From Atherinomorus stipes (taxonomy: Eukaryota; Chordata; Actinopteri; Atheriniformes; Atherinidae): a stretch of 64,000 nucleotides of DNA. Below the pieces are notes generated by a model. It was given only the letters and a program-made list of their open reading frames with translations. It was not told where the DNA came from and ran no database searches. The translations under genes were made by a program, and so were the position numbers. How positions within the stretch are numbered: the first letter of the stretch is position 1; each line of letters opens with the position of its first letter. Location of the stretch: NCBI GenBank assembly GCA_023101725.1, contig JALJCO010013407.1, forward strand, positions 124,001-188,000, given 5' to 3'. Below are positions 35,205-47,300 of the stretch, in pieces.

Positions 35205-37514
35205 CTTCTCCCCAGCTGCTTAATGACCGCACGCTCCCTCTCCCCGTCACTGAGATGGAAATCCTGCCGGCTGTCAGCGAGACTCCTTATTAAGACTCAA
35301 TTATGATCCAGTTTTTCCTAAAAACACTTGGGTGTTGCTAGATTGACGGATCACACGTTACGGCGGCACCTGATCAGCCGCTTGATTGAAGTCAAGTGTG
35401 CAATTTGTCAGCATTTGGATCTCAGCAGGGGGTGAGCTGAGCCCCCCCAACATGCAGCATGGGGGTTTAAAACCCACTATTCCCACCTGTTTCCTGTCCT
35501 CTTCAGCTCATGTGAAAGGCACCAAAACGTCCCAGATTTTCTGTTAAAATGCGTCCAGACAGAAATGTTCCACAACTTCCTTGAAAAAAATTCCAAAATA
35601 AATCACTTCCCACTTACAGGAATCCCCAGTTGCCTGATGGCTGTCCGAGCGCTGCCTTCCATTTATTCCCAGTTCTGAGTGAGAGTCAGCGATTGGCCGA
35701 ATGCTCCTGCAGGAAGCAGAGCAGTTCCTCTCCCACAAAGCCCTGCTAATTACACCATGGCTTCAGCATCGCTTCAGCATGACAGGAGGAAAGACAGAGC
35801 TTTATCAAGGAGAGAAGAAAAAGGGAGGAGAAAGAGTTTGAAAGGAAAAAAAAGGAAAAGCAGCAGCAATGCAGCGACCGCTCGCTTCAGCGACTGCTCA
35901 GCCTGTGACTGCACCGCCTGAAACACAACACACTCCACTCCACTGCCTCTCTCCCTCACTGGTAAGTCGTGGTTAGCAGCAGGTGTGGCTTAGATCAGAA
36001 TGACATATGTGGAGAAAAGGCTCAACACACATCAGTGAGTTCCTCCAGCCTGCTTCTTATCCTCTGTTTGGCATTACTTTCTCTTTATACCAAAATGCCA
36101 GTTTGGAGAACTAATCTTATTTTAGCTTTAAATAATTAATCAGATTTGCCAGCTCAGAGTGGTCCTTGCTGGAGGAAGGATTTCCAGCGGGGGAGCAAAT
36201 GTGTGAAAATGTCAGGAGTTGAGTTTAATCACTCATCCAGTATCCAGTTACAGCAGGCGCTAAACATGGTGATTTCCATAACTAAAAAAAAAAAAAAAAA
36301 AATCACATGAAAACACTTTGAGGGTAATCTCGTTTCATAAGAAGAAGAACTGAAAACTTTATGTAACCAAAGCTTGGACACCATGTTTCCAAATGGCTTC
36401 AATAATCCCCCCTTTTCCTCCGAGCCCATCCATCATGAGTTTGACGGGACTGATTTAAAGACAATAATGAGACCGGCTGTCAAATCATAAACGGAGACAT
36501 CCACAAGAAAAATTACTAACAGTCTCTCTTCCTGTTTTCTCTCCTACTTCTCACTCTATTAAGATTCCTTTTTCAAATATGGAGATGGCCAATTAGTGGA
36601 CTAGTGTCGGATCAGCCTGACTCCCAGAAGGCTTTGTGAGGCTGCTGAAGTGTCAACTCAAATCATACTGCAGCACGCAAGAAAAAAAGAAAAGAAGAAA
36701 AAAATGCTAAAGAAATAAATTAGAATGTTTTCTTCCTCTCATTTCAACAGCTTATATCGGAATCTACAAAGTCATGTATTTACGTCAACATCCGAACTCT
36801 CATGAGTGGAACACGTGAAGCGTTTTAAATAAATGTGCAATAAATGTGCACTTTGTTCTGCAGGCATTGAATTAACGGCTTTAACAGTGACACTTTAAAA
36901 TCTGTTTTTAAAAAAAATGTGATTTGTATTTAAAAAATGTGCAAAAGAATGAATGCACCTGAGAAACATTTTTGTGTCAAATTTTACACATTTATATTCC
37001 CACTCATTATTCCAGCTATTGGTGCAAATAATTTTCAGATTCAGATGCATCTCATTGCAGAGGTGTAAAACTTCTCATCAATGCAGTGACAAAATGGAGA
37101 GATGAGTCTTCACAAAAGTAGAATTTATGATGTATAATTTGGGCTTTTCTGGCTTCATCAATGCAATAAAGTTGCACAGTGTATCACTGAACTGCTGTAA
37201 AAGACCTGAGTGGAACTGATTATTTTGATGTAGCTTCAGCATTATGATAATAATGTGAATGATGGCTAGCGTGACAGAGGAATACAGAGCTAAGAGGGAA
37301 CTGATGTATAAAATGCATCATGGAATGTAAAAAAAAAAAAAAAACATTTTTTGTGGAAAAGGCTAATATGAGAAACCCAGTTTGCCTCTTTGAATATTCC
37401 AGCTTTCAAGCTGTGACTCACATGATCCAATTTCTCTTAGCCCTAAAGCCTGACACAAGAAATAATGGGAACAAAATTCCTTTTATTTTACATTTGAAGG
37501 ATTTATTTAGCTCT
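35205..37514. other. nav2 5' UTR and upstream region
   Basis: On the minus strand the 5' UTR must begin just right of 35204. No TATA box or clear upstream acceptor could be fixed. A moderately GC-rich patch lies at 35640-35960. A-runs lie at 36284-36302 and 37330-37344. Frames here have no domains. Confidence 0.4.
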
Positions 37515-37546
37515 TTAAAGGTGATAGCTAAAACTTTAATCAATTT

Positions 37547-37760
37547 TTTTTCTTTCAAAAGGAACACACACTGCAAAAACTCAAATCCTAGCAAGTATTT
37601 TTTTCTCATTTCTAGACAAAATATCTCATCACACTCAAAATAAGACAAAATTGCTTAAAGAGAAACATTTCAGTAAGATATAAAATCTTATTTCAAGATC
37701 TTTTTGCTTGTTTTGCTAGGATTTGAGTTTTTGCAGTGTGTGTTCCTTTCGAAAGAAAAA
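37547..37760. repeat. 48-base inverted duplication of a transposon tip plus flank
   Basis: The left arm is 37547-37594 and the right arm 37713-37760. They are inverted copies with one mismatch. Each includes 26 bases of the hAT tip and 22 bases of the DNA outside the element. It is described further under the findings. Confidence 0.8.
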
Positions 37761-38040
37761 CTTTTTTTTTGCTTGTTATAAGCAAAAAAATCTGCCAGTG
37801 GGACAAGCACAATTTGCTTGATAAGATTTCTTGAAATTTTTTTGCTTCAGCAAAAAAATTCTGCCAAAGGACAAGCAAAATTTTCTTGATGTCTGTAAAT
37901 AAGATGCATTGTCTTAAAATAATGTCTTATATCTTACCGAAATGTTCCATTTTAAGCAATTTTGTCTTATTTTGAGTGTAATGAGATATTTTGTCTAGAA
38001 ATGAGAAAATATACTTGCTAAGATTTGAGTTTTTGCAGTG
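37569..38040. mobile_element. hAT-like MITE (CACTGCAAAAACTC ends)
   Basis: The left end is CACTGCAAAAACTCAAATCC and the right end on the minus strand is CACTGCAAAAACTCAAATCT. The terminal repeats continue for about 130 bases with high identity, covering words such as TCATTTCTAGACAAAATATC and AATAAGACAAAATTGC. The middle has two copies of the word CTGCCA...GGGACAAGCA / CTGCCAAAGGACAAGCA. This matches a very common fish MITE that I recall as hAT. A target duplication is not evident. An extra inverted tip sits inside at 37713-37738. Confidence 0.7.
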
Positions 38041-38636
38041 CATCTACAAATTGTCTAGATGGGTGCAGAATCAAAGTATAAATTTAATGCCCAATTTTTT
38101 ATAGCACACAAAATATTTTTTATCAATATTGACGGGTCGACGGTAAAAAGTAAATATTTACATCTGATTACTATGCCAACGTCGGGATTTTTGTTAGCGT
38201 TGCCTCCGGAGTTGCTAGCTCGATTTCAATGTGTGGAAGCAGAATCTTCTGTGCCTTACATTTCTCAAATTCACGTGAACAAAAAACAAAACGTGATGAG
38301 GGTTAAAATAGCAAAGGGGCTCAGAAGCCCCGTGGAGGTTGCTACTTTCTTCCTAGATATGCAAGTTAAATGTTTACTAATGCTAATTAAGGGGTGGCTG
38401 GTTCTGTAACGTTGCTAATGCTAATTGAGTAAGTGAGTATTAATGTGCCACCTACTGGTGGGGAGGAATTGTAGCCATCACCTTTAACCTAAAAGTGGAA
38501 ATAAAAAATAAGATCATTTGAATATCTGCCCGGTCAGATCAGTATCTGTCCGGTTTTTCTTGTACCCAACATGTGTAACTCTAATGGATGCTATTATTAT
38601 TTGCGATTTAAAACCCTATAACTCTGACCCACATTT

Positions 38637-39958
38637 TTCAAGGTCCAGTGTGCAACTAATTTGGCTTTTTATCAGCAAAAATCAAGTATTACTTTCATAA
38701 ATACATATTTTAGTCTAATCACAGCTGCATCCCAATGAAAGCATTCTCGTAGCTTAGTTATTTATAAATGCATAGGTGGCGGTGCACCCAACAGAAGGCT
38801 GGTATGTTGCATCGACATCTTCAAATGTGGTAGCAACATGGGGACAAACTGGTTAGCTTAATGAGTTTTAGCTGTAATGAGTATATCAGTTTTCAGTTGC
38901 TTCACAGCAGTCATACCAGCAGGCGGCCATGTTCTTCTTTCAACTGTAGTTTTTCCTTATGTTTCATAATTTATTTCAGCTGATTTGTCAAGGGGTGTGT
39001 GGGTTGATGTCCTCCCTCTACTCAGCAAAATAGACCAAAGAAATACCATTTTCTCGTCGTGATTTAACTTCAGTATCAATAAGGAAACATAATTATGTAT
39101 CGTTCTGTTCCTCATTCCCAGAGAGGACACTCATGAAAATGTTTACATTTTCACATTCGTGACTCTCCACGGCTAGTGGTAATAACGCGCTTAAACGGCA
39201 AGGCGCCAGAGAGCACTACTTGGTTGTTTGAATTTAATTAGCGCTAGGACTGGGCGTTATAACAATATATATCGTCAGGACGATAGAAAATTTCTATCAT
39301 TTCATATGAAGCTCTATTGTTTATACGGCGGTAGGCGCTTTACTGCAGTGTTTAATCAAGATGCGCTGCGTGCACACGTACACTGCAAACAAACACAAAA
39401 ACACAGAGAGACGATGGCAGACCATTCAGATGGGTGTAAGTAGACTAATTCTTAACAAGTTGACCAGCCGACCCAAACTGAGAGGCTTTTACCTAAAAGA
39501 GAGGCAACTTCTGATGCATGGATGTGGCTTTGATAAGATGTGGCGTGTGTTCACATGTCTATGCACGTACGCGGCGGCACATGTCCGTACATGCCGCGCA
39601 TCTTGACAAATAAAACACTTCAGAAAAGCACCTAATCGCAGAAACTGTCAGATGCTAACATGACCAACACATCCTGCTGAGAATAAATGAAGTAGAAGTA
39701 GAAGAAACATTTAGTACCTACTACTTTTATTTGTTCAGTTTATAATTTGAAACAATCAAAGCAATTTAAATACAAATTATGCATTAATTGAATTATTGAA
39801 TTGAACCCCCCCCCCAAAAAAAAAAAAAAGCTATATCGTATGTACATTGTTATCATGATATAAAATTTGTTATATCGTGATATGGGATTTTAGTCATATC
39901 GCCCAGCCCTAATTAGCTCACCACTAGATGGAGTAATTCCTACACACTGGGGCTTTAA
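38637..39958. mobile_element. TTAA-type MITE (element K), invaded by hAT
   Basis: The right end on the minus strand is TTAAAGCCCCAGTGTGTAGG. The left end is TTCAAGGTCCAGTGTGCAAC, with TTAA changed to TTCA. Ends agree at about 14 of 18 positions. Without the inner hAT its length is about 0.65 kb. The right arm includes CCACTAGATGGAGTAATTCC, close to a CCACCTACTGG word in element J, so J and K may be related. Confidence 0.5.
39237..39919. mobile_element. hAT-like MITE (TAGGACTGGGCG ends)
   Basis: The element proper is 39245-39911. The left tip is TAGGACTGGGCGTTATAAC and the right tip on the minus strand is TAGGGCTGGGCGATATGAC. The flanking octamers ATTAGCGC (39237-39244) and ATTAGCTC (39912-39919) match at 7 of 8, fitting hAT. 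The interior near the right end is rich in TATCGTGATAT words. No transposase frame is present. Confidence 0.8.
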
Positions 39959-41067
39959 CTAGATACTCTTTTAATTCAGCACTTTTGATGTTAATGTGTG
40001 CTGCGGCTGTCGTCCATGTCCAATGTTCTGTTCTGTCCCCACATTATCTTCTTATATGTTGTCCACTATTATGTAGCCACTTTATTGTTTTTAAAATCCA
40101 TCTTCCTGCTATGGAGCAAGGATGGAAATTAGCCATTAGCTATAATCTCACATATTTCAATTGAAGTGTACATTAATTTAAATGGTCCCTACTTTTAAAT
40201 AGATAAAAAAAAAAGAGAAAATGAAATGTACTGCTCACAGAAAGTTAAGAATACTTGCCTTATGTATGATGTCAGAATGAATCTAAAATCCACAACAACC
40301 TTTCCAGGTGAACTGAATGAAACTTTCTCTAAACTTGTCAATGCACATGTACATTGTTCAATGGTTAATTATTTATTCTGCATCATTCTGTTCTCCAAAA
40401 ACCAAAAGTTGAATATCCCTAACTTTTTATGGGTAGTGTATATCAGAATTATTGTGGTGCAAACTGTGTCTACCAGGACACACAATGTAGAAGACCTACA
40501 TTTTTTTTTTTTTCTTTTTACCAGAAGGTGATGCAACAGATCTCACCAACTGTATTCTTTAATGTATGAATCATAACAGCAGCAAAGGGTTAAATCACCA
40601 CTGGATTAGTCGTGATCCTTCCACGGAATACAACCACAAGTGTTTCATTCATCACATGTATAGTTTTGCTTCTTCCACATTCAGCTCTGACATCTTGACA
40701 TCCTGCTGCTGCAGGACTTTATGTTCTGTTAAATAAAAGTGCATTAATTTCCTTCACCTGCCTGACTCCCAAGCCTGAGTCTGTGTTTGGGTCCACTAAA
40801 AAAGGAATAGTATGCACCATACCACGGCGGGGCACTGAGATGCTGGTACTGAAAGAATAAAGCTTTTTTCCTATCAGTGATTTTGATCTTTTTGACAACA
40901 CCGAATAAAAGCAATTTCAGATTCATCTTCTGGTATTCATTAATGGAGGAGCAGACCATTAAGCTACTGACCTTCTAGCTGGAGATTGATCATTCAAATC
41001 TTGCTCTTCAAAGCCATTTCCTGACTCTGTTTTCTACTTCCAGTTTCACTTTTCTACTCTTTTCACT
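39959..41067. other. Non-coding stretch, nothing recognised
   Basis: AT-rich, with a T-run at 40500-40513. Short frames on both strands lack domains. Confidence 0.35.
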
Positions 41068-41608
41068 GGAGATGTTTGCGATACCATTTTCCCCCTCCCG
41101 ATACTTGTGCTGTGGGTACTGGCCAATACCGAGTACCAGTACCACTATGTCATCATGTTATGTTCCACGTGCATAACTGTGATATGATCATCATTGTGGT
41201 AAGGCCTGGTTCAGGTTAAATCCTTTGTATAATGTGAATGAATCAGCAAATTGAAGCCATTTATTTTTTAATGCAGTCTTGCTGGTGGGAGAATCCATTG
41301 AGAAATACTGCCACATTACCAACATTATCACTAGTTAGCTCCTTGTCTAACAGGTGTCAGGTGATCAGTTCTTCCTCACTCCTCTAAAACAGCAGGTAGT
41401 AGACGGCAGGACAGCGCAACTATTTTAAGAACGGTAAAGAAGAACCTGTGTAGGAGCTAACAGAGCTAATCGGTAAACAGATACCTATTTTATTAAATTA
41501 AGTGCATTGGATCGGTACGTGAACTCCGGTACATGTCTATGCCAATACCAGCATTTTCGGCAGAATCGGTGACCTTTCCGATTCTGATATCAGTATCGAA
41601 ACAACTCT
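41068..41608. mobile_element. Degenerate hAT-like MITE
   Basis: The left end is GGAGATGTTTGCGATACCAT and the right end on the minus strand is AGAGTTGTTTCGATACTGAT, an imperfect inverted repeat. The subterminal words ATACCGAGTACCAGTACC and GATATCAGTATCG are typical of the GATAC-type hAT MITEs. No target duplication survives. Confidence 0.5.
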
Positions 41609-42714
41609 TCTATTCACACCTGCAAATGACCACAGTTATAAGTTAATGTATTTGCAATGTTCATGTATTCGTATAATTGATCTCAGTGTAAAAAATTTGG
41701 TAGTCATGAATACAACTGAAATTCTGTCATATCAAATACCAAATTCTAAACAAAATGAGAATAAATCCATTAAGTGAGTGTAACATTAAAAATGTTTCCA
41801 TCTAAAATGATGCCAGTAAAATGCCAAAACACGAAAAATGACATTTTGACTGAAAGGTAATGACAGCAATCCACAAACATTACAGCATCTGGTTCATGTT
41901 GCGGTATTGCTACACAGCTGCGGCAGCAGTGGAAATGTCATTCTGCATGTAACATTTATAATGACCCTGTTTGGATCATTATCAGAAAGCAGAGCATAAT
42001 TAAATAACTCGTCCACTTTAATGGTAATTCATCCAACAGCTGGTATGTATTTTACTTGTAAATCAGTCATTAAGCGACAGAAACGACTGTTCAAGACTTC
42101 AGATTCAGTACAAACTGTTACCAGCTGGTGGCAAATCAGGGTCCATCCTCTGAGAACAACAGGAATTAAAAAAAAAAAATCCAATTTAAAAACTCCCTTC
42201 CATGGTTGAGATATTTATGCTTCTCTCACTCTAACCGTGCCATGGGCAAAAAAGCTTACAGCACTTTACTCTAACATCACTGTTGACTTGGAAATGACAG
42301 AGAGCGACTTAAACATGCTTATGCTAATAAGAAATAATCCAAACCAAACATATTAGCAGAATTTACTCTACTTCATGTTTTTAAGTCTAGTAAGTCCCAA
42401 AATAGAGCCAGACTCTAGTAGCTCGTATCCACCCAATCTTACAGCAGCCATTAGATGCAGCACACACACAAACACACACTGACCATACACTTTATTAGGA
42501 TGAGATTAATCCAGAGGAGGATGTGTTTCGTATGTTAATCTTAATCCTGTTACAATAAACCTACATTATGCAAATACTATTATTTGATTATAATTTAATG
42601 TCATTTTAGTGTGTGTGGGTATGTGTGCACGAGTGTGTGTATATCTACACAGTTGTAAATTCAAATAAATATCCTTTTAAATTGCAGGTGAACTCTATTG
42701 AACCCAGTAGTTTT
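41609..42714. other. Non-coding stretch, nothing recognised
   Basis: AT-rich sequence with short CA/GT patches near 42464-42480 and 42611-42645. Confidence 0.35.
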
Positions 42715-42854
42715 AAACCTAAAACTTGTCTATCTATCTATCTTGCCCCCTTACCTTGCCCCTGTTTCAGATCATCAAACAGATTTAAATGTGAGACAAA
42801 GATAACACAAGTAAACAGAAAATGCCGTTTTTAAATGAAGATTTTTATTTTTAA

Positions 42855-42875
42855 GGGGGGGGGGGGGGGGGGGGG
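42855..42875 (+). repeat. Run of 21 G
   Basis: An uninterrupted G-run within the left terminal repeat of the Tc1-like element. The right arm has only a short C-run (CCCCCC) at the equivalent place, so the run expanded after insertion. Confidence 0.9.
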
Positions 42876-42923
42876 ATTCCAAACTTAAATGGCCCTGCGT
42901 GAAAAAGTGATTGCCCCCTAAAC

Positions 42924-43655
42924 CTAATAACTGGTTGGGCCATCCTTAGCAGCAACAACTGCAATCAAGTGTTTGCGATAACTGGCAATGAGTCTTCTAC
43001 AGCGCTGTGGAGGAATTTTGTTCCACTCATCTTTGCAGAATTGTTGTAATTCAGCCAAATTGGAGGGTTGTCCAGCATGAACCGCCTTTTTAAGGTCATG
43101 CCACAGCATCTCAATTGGATTCAGGTCGGGACTTTGACTTGACCACTCCAAAGTCTTCCTTTTGTTTTTCTTAAGCCATTCAGAGGTGGACTTGCTGGTG
43201 TGTTTTGGATCATTGTCCTGCTGCAGAACCCAAGTGCGTTTCAGCTTGAGGTCACCAACAGATGGCCGGACATTCTCCTTCAGGATTTTTTGGTAGACAG
43301 CAGAATTCATGGTTCCATTTAGCACAGCAGGTCTTCCAGGTCCTGAAGCAGCAAAACAGCCCCAGACCATCACACTAAAACCACCATATTTTACTTTTGG
43401 TATGATGTTCCTCTTCTGAAATGCTGTGTACTTTTACGCCAGAGGCAATGGGACCTACACCTTCCAAAAAGTTCAACTTTTGTCTCTTCAGTCCACAGAG
43501 TATTTTCCCAAAAGGTTCACCACTGTTCCATGTTTTCACTATTTGTGGATAATGGCTCTCACTGTGGTTCGCTGGAGTCCCAAAGCTTTAGAAATGGCTT
43601 TGGAACCTTTTCCAGACCAATAGATCTCAGTTACTTTGTTTCTCATTTTTTACTG
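42924..43655 (-). pseudogene. Tc1-like transposase pseudogene
   Basis: Reading leftwards on the minus strand, the DNA-binding part is visible as GSKAISKALGLQRTTVRAII at about 43545-43610, followed by a TAG stop. At about 43513-43520 the sequence jumps to the catalytic half, so the second helix-turn-helix region and linker are deleted. The 149-codon frame at 42924-43373 holds the last part of the DDE domain: MMVWGCFAASGPGR, then the second acidic block QQDNDPKHTSKSTSEW, and SPDLNPIEMLWHDLKK. The first catalytic aspartate region lies in the frame-broken part upstream. It is not functional. Confidence 0.8.
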
Positions 43656-43988
43656 AATTTTTTTTATCGCAACATGATGTCTAGTTTTTGAGGATTTTTT
43701 TGGTCTACTAAACTTCGTCAGGCAGGTCCTATTTAAGTGATTTCTTGATTGAGAACAGGTGTGGCAGCCAACCTTGGTGTGGCAAGAGAAATTGAACTCT
43801 GCTTTCCAAAGATGTGATTAACCACAGTTAATTTATGTTTTAACAAAGGGGACAATCACTTTTTCACACAGGACCATGGAGGTTTGGATCCCCCCTCACT
43901 AATAAAATTCTTCATTCAAAAACTGCATTTTCTGTTTACTTGTGTTATCTTTGACTCACATTAAAATTTGTTTGATGATCTGAAGCAT

Positions 43989-44200
43989 TTAACTCATTCA
44001 CTGCCATTGACTTCTATAGCCGTAGACAGCAGGGAACAAAAGTATTGTAATTTTTACCAGTTGTCGCCAGATTTTCGCCAGATTGTGTTCATGTCAATAG
44101 CTCTACTAGAAATATATTTTTGGAGAAAAATGTTGACATGTTCAATACTTCCCCCCCCGCTGAAAACGGCTATAGACGTCAATGGCAGTGAATGAGTTAA
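43989..44200. mobile_element. piggyBac-like MITE nested in Tc1 terminal repeat
   Basis: A 204-base element (43993-44196) is flanked by TTAA on both sides. The left tip is CTCATTCACTGCCATTGACT and the right tip on the minus strand is CTCATTCACTGCCATTGACG. The inverted repeat is 31 bases with one mismatch, ending CTATAGCCGT. Removing it and one TTAA restores the Tc1 arm. Confidence 0.85.
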
Positions 44201-44263
44201 GTGTGACAAACATGCAAAAAAGTAAGAAATTAGGAAGGGGGCAAAAAGTTTTTCACACAGCTG

Positions 44264-44366
44264 TATGTGTGTGTATATATACATATATATATATATATAC
44301 ATACATATACATATACACATACACACATCTCTATCGATCGATATAGATATAGATATATATACACAC
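44264..44366. repeat. Mixed TA/TACA/GATA microsatellite
   Basis: GTGTGTATATATACATATAT-type units, then TACACA, then TCGATCGATATAGATATAGA. It begins directly at the TA target of the Tc1-like element. Confidence 0.85.
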
Positions 44367-47300
44367 TTTTTTTTTTTTTCTCCAGTGGGTTTGATGTCTT
44401 CAGCTTCCAGGTTACCTAAATGCATCACTGGCTGGACATGTTACTTTTATCACGCATCATCACATGAATACATGCTTTCCTAATAAAATCACAGCCTGTT
44501 TCAGTTCCAAATGTTACATATTTTAGCTTTCAAGTCAACCACTGCAACTTTTTTTTCTCCTGGAACAAGGTCCTTTTTTCACCGGATGACTTCTTGTGAG
44601 TGCATGTGTGACTGTGTATGGATTTATAGTCACAGATATACAGCTTGTCAGCTTCAGACCATGCCAACATGCAATGGCTGAAGAGCCAGGGGGGCCTGCA
44701 TGATTCACAGCACCCATATCCTGACAGCACAACACAGCAGAGTTCTTTGAAACATAAAGGAAAATACATTAACTCCACCCTGGTTGCCTCACATGTCACT
44801 CTTTCATTTGGAAAATGGAAAAAAAAGAAAAGTCTTGCATATCATAACAAGGGAAACTTCCATTATTTTCTTTCCTCTGTGATGCTAAACATATGCCAGA
44901 CTGTCACAGATCAGGACGCAGGACTTCATAGAGAAGGGAGGAAAAAAAAAAAAAAAAAGTCAAATGTGATTTATGTTGCAACCTTTGAAGATACCTGATG
45001 AGAGTCCAGTGCAGTCTAATAATAGAGCCGGGTTGGCGGTAAATGGGCGGTATTGACAGTAATAACTAGGACACCCAGTGCCACGCTCTGCTGTATGTTT
45101 ATACTGTATTTCTTCCCAGAATAATAAACATTCATGTGGGGTAGATGGTGGGTGTTTTCAGAGTTCTGTGGCTTTGGAAAGATTCATGTCAACAAGGATT
45201 ATATAGGGACTCACTCCATAGGCGGTGTACTAAATTATCAATATCTGCAGCCGTGAGTGGAGCTTTGCTACAGCTTTACACCAAGACCGGCTGTTACTGG
45301 TTTGCAGTATTGACACTTGCATGTTTTAATGAGAAATCAAGTAGATGTAGTTTGACAGAGAAATAAGCAGCATGAATTTCAGCTAAGCAGCAGATATCAG
45401 CACCTGGTGTTGCAGCAAAAGATGAGGCATGTTTCACCGGATTGCAAGATGACCAATATTTATCTTCCCAAACGCTCTGAGTCAGTGTAATGACACAGTA
45501 GAGCTTTTTTACCCATATTCTCAACGCAGCCTTGTGGTGCAAGTATTCAACACCTGCCAAGGCAGAGTTTTCCATAAGCTTAATTTATTCTTATAAAATG
45601 GCAGGATGCTGGTTCTCTGGTTTTGGCTTGTCTAAAACAGTTTTATTATGTTTTCATTTCCTGTTTGAAGGTAAATCTGTTGGCCATATCTTGATCTACA
45701 AGGTAAAAATTGAAAATGGAAAAAAAAAACCCCAAAAAAACAAAGCAAGAAATTAAAACTTTTACGTTAGTAAACTATTGACCCTTATAAAAGCTATGAT
45801 AACGCAATAAAACACACTGATGCAATGTGTGCATTTCTTTGGGTTTGACACTTCTCATATGTTGTATCGGTAATAATAAGTCAAGATGGCATTTGCATGC
45901 TGTCCATACTTCAAGCTTTTTCTGTCTATGTTACAAGCAGTGCACCAAAAGGTGGGACAGGAAAACGTAACATTATTAATCTACTGATTCGTGTCTGCAG
46001 AAGTGGTTTTAGCTTGTGTTTGTTTTTGTGCTAGCATAGCTCCATACAAGACTGAGTTATTGCATTTAGATTAAATAGCTATTGCCGCATCTCATTAAAA
46101 AGACAACAAATTCCATATTGGGGGTAGGATAGGATGGGGAGCAGAACCACACATATCCATCATGGTTAATTTAGGAAAATACAATGCCTTGCATTAAAAC
46201 AGACACTGTTTTCCTGAATTACTGGTTCGAGTTAGAGTCGCCCCCTTGCACAAAACATATAAAGTGTTGGAACAAATCAGACAGTGATGGATTGATGCCC
46301 CCAAGGTTTTATGTTTTTACATGACTATTAATGGTTCACTTTCTTCTGCAGGACAGAGATGGGTGGTGAAAATCCTGAAGTGATGCCGGAACAGGCATCT
46401 GTTATCAGGAACAACAGGACTCCTCTCTGCCCGGCACCGCTCGACGATGACACATTTTCCCTTTTTATAACCAGGTCAATTAACCCTTTTGCCCTGAAAG
46501 CAAAGAAACAAATCCAATAACATTGCATGCAGTCGATAAAAAGTTAATGCAGTTTGACATATGTTTAACAACAAGACTAGCTTACAGCTCAACCATATCA
46601 TTTGCCCATAATCAATAAAGGCTTACAGAAAAAACATTGATGGCTGCAGAGAGAACACTGAGCTGAATAGTGAATAGGAAGTGAACTGATTGCTCATGTG
46701 ATGCAAATTTTGAAGCAGTCCTCCTCTTTCAGCTTGTGTGTTACACACACCATCCTGTTTTGCTCAGGTCAAAAGAATGAAGGATAAATATGATTAAAAT
46801 GATAAATATAAAGGGGCAATAAAAATACTGATGCATCTGCAGCTACATGATTAAAGCTAGATTAGTTGGTGTGTGTTATGAGGAATTAATGTGCAGCTAG
46901 TCACAATATAAGATTAATTCAAAGTTAAATAAATGCACATGGTTCACGTATATAAGTTCAGATTCAGACATCTCCCCACTAAAAGTCCAGATTTAAATTC
47001 AGATGTTCAATATAAGCATGAAATGAAGACATATTCAGTCTGCTGACAGCGGTCCTCATCCACCATCTTCACTCAATCAACCATCCATACATTCTAATAT
47101 TCATGCAGGGGATATTAAATGAAATTGCGCCCTGCTCCACTCACACATGCACACACACTTCCCTCACTTCCTTTTTCATTAGCAGAGTCAGCAGAGCAGA
47201 ACAAGTGGGCTCTCTTCGACAAGCGCTATGCTAACCGGAGCAACAGTCTGACATTTTCAGTGTGACGGCACGGGATCTCCAACTTGACCTACACACCATT

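Larger units (their letters stand above)
37515..38487. mobile_element. TTAA-flanked MITE (element J), invaded by hAT
   Basis: The left end is TTAAAGGTGATAGCTAAAAC. The right end on the minus strand is TTAAAGGTGATGGCTACAAT. TTAA lies at both tips (37515-37518, 38484-38487). It is interrupted by the hAT MITE at 37569-38040, leaving about 0.5 kb of its own sequence. A 116-codon plus frame at 38059-38409, with SGFLLALPPELLARFQC, lies in this element and the hAT edge and has no known domain. Confidence 0.7.
42715..44265. mobile_element. Tc1-like transposon with long terminal repeats
   Basis: It has long inverted repeats of about 200 bases. On the left, ATCATCAAACAGATTTAAAT and AAAGATAACACAAGTAAACA run to CGTGAAAAAGTGATTGCCCC. 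The right arm carries the same words inverted and ends GTTTTTCACACAGCTGTA with TA at 44264-44265. The left outer tip near 42715-42745 is worn. The transposase lies on the minus strand and is broken. A second MITE sits in the right arm. The family is common in teleosts. Confidence 0.85.

Noticed and set aside
38059..38409. 116-codon plus frame as a gene
   Set aside because: It lies inside element J at the edge of an inserted hAT MITE and has no recognisable domain.
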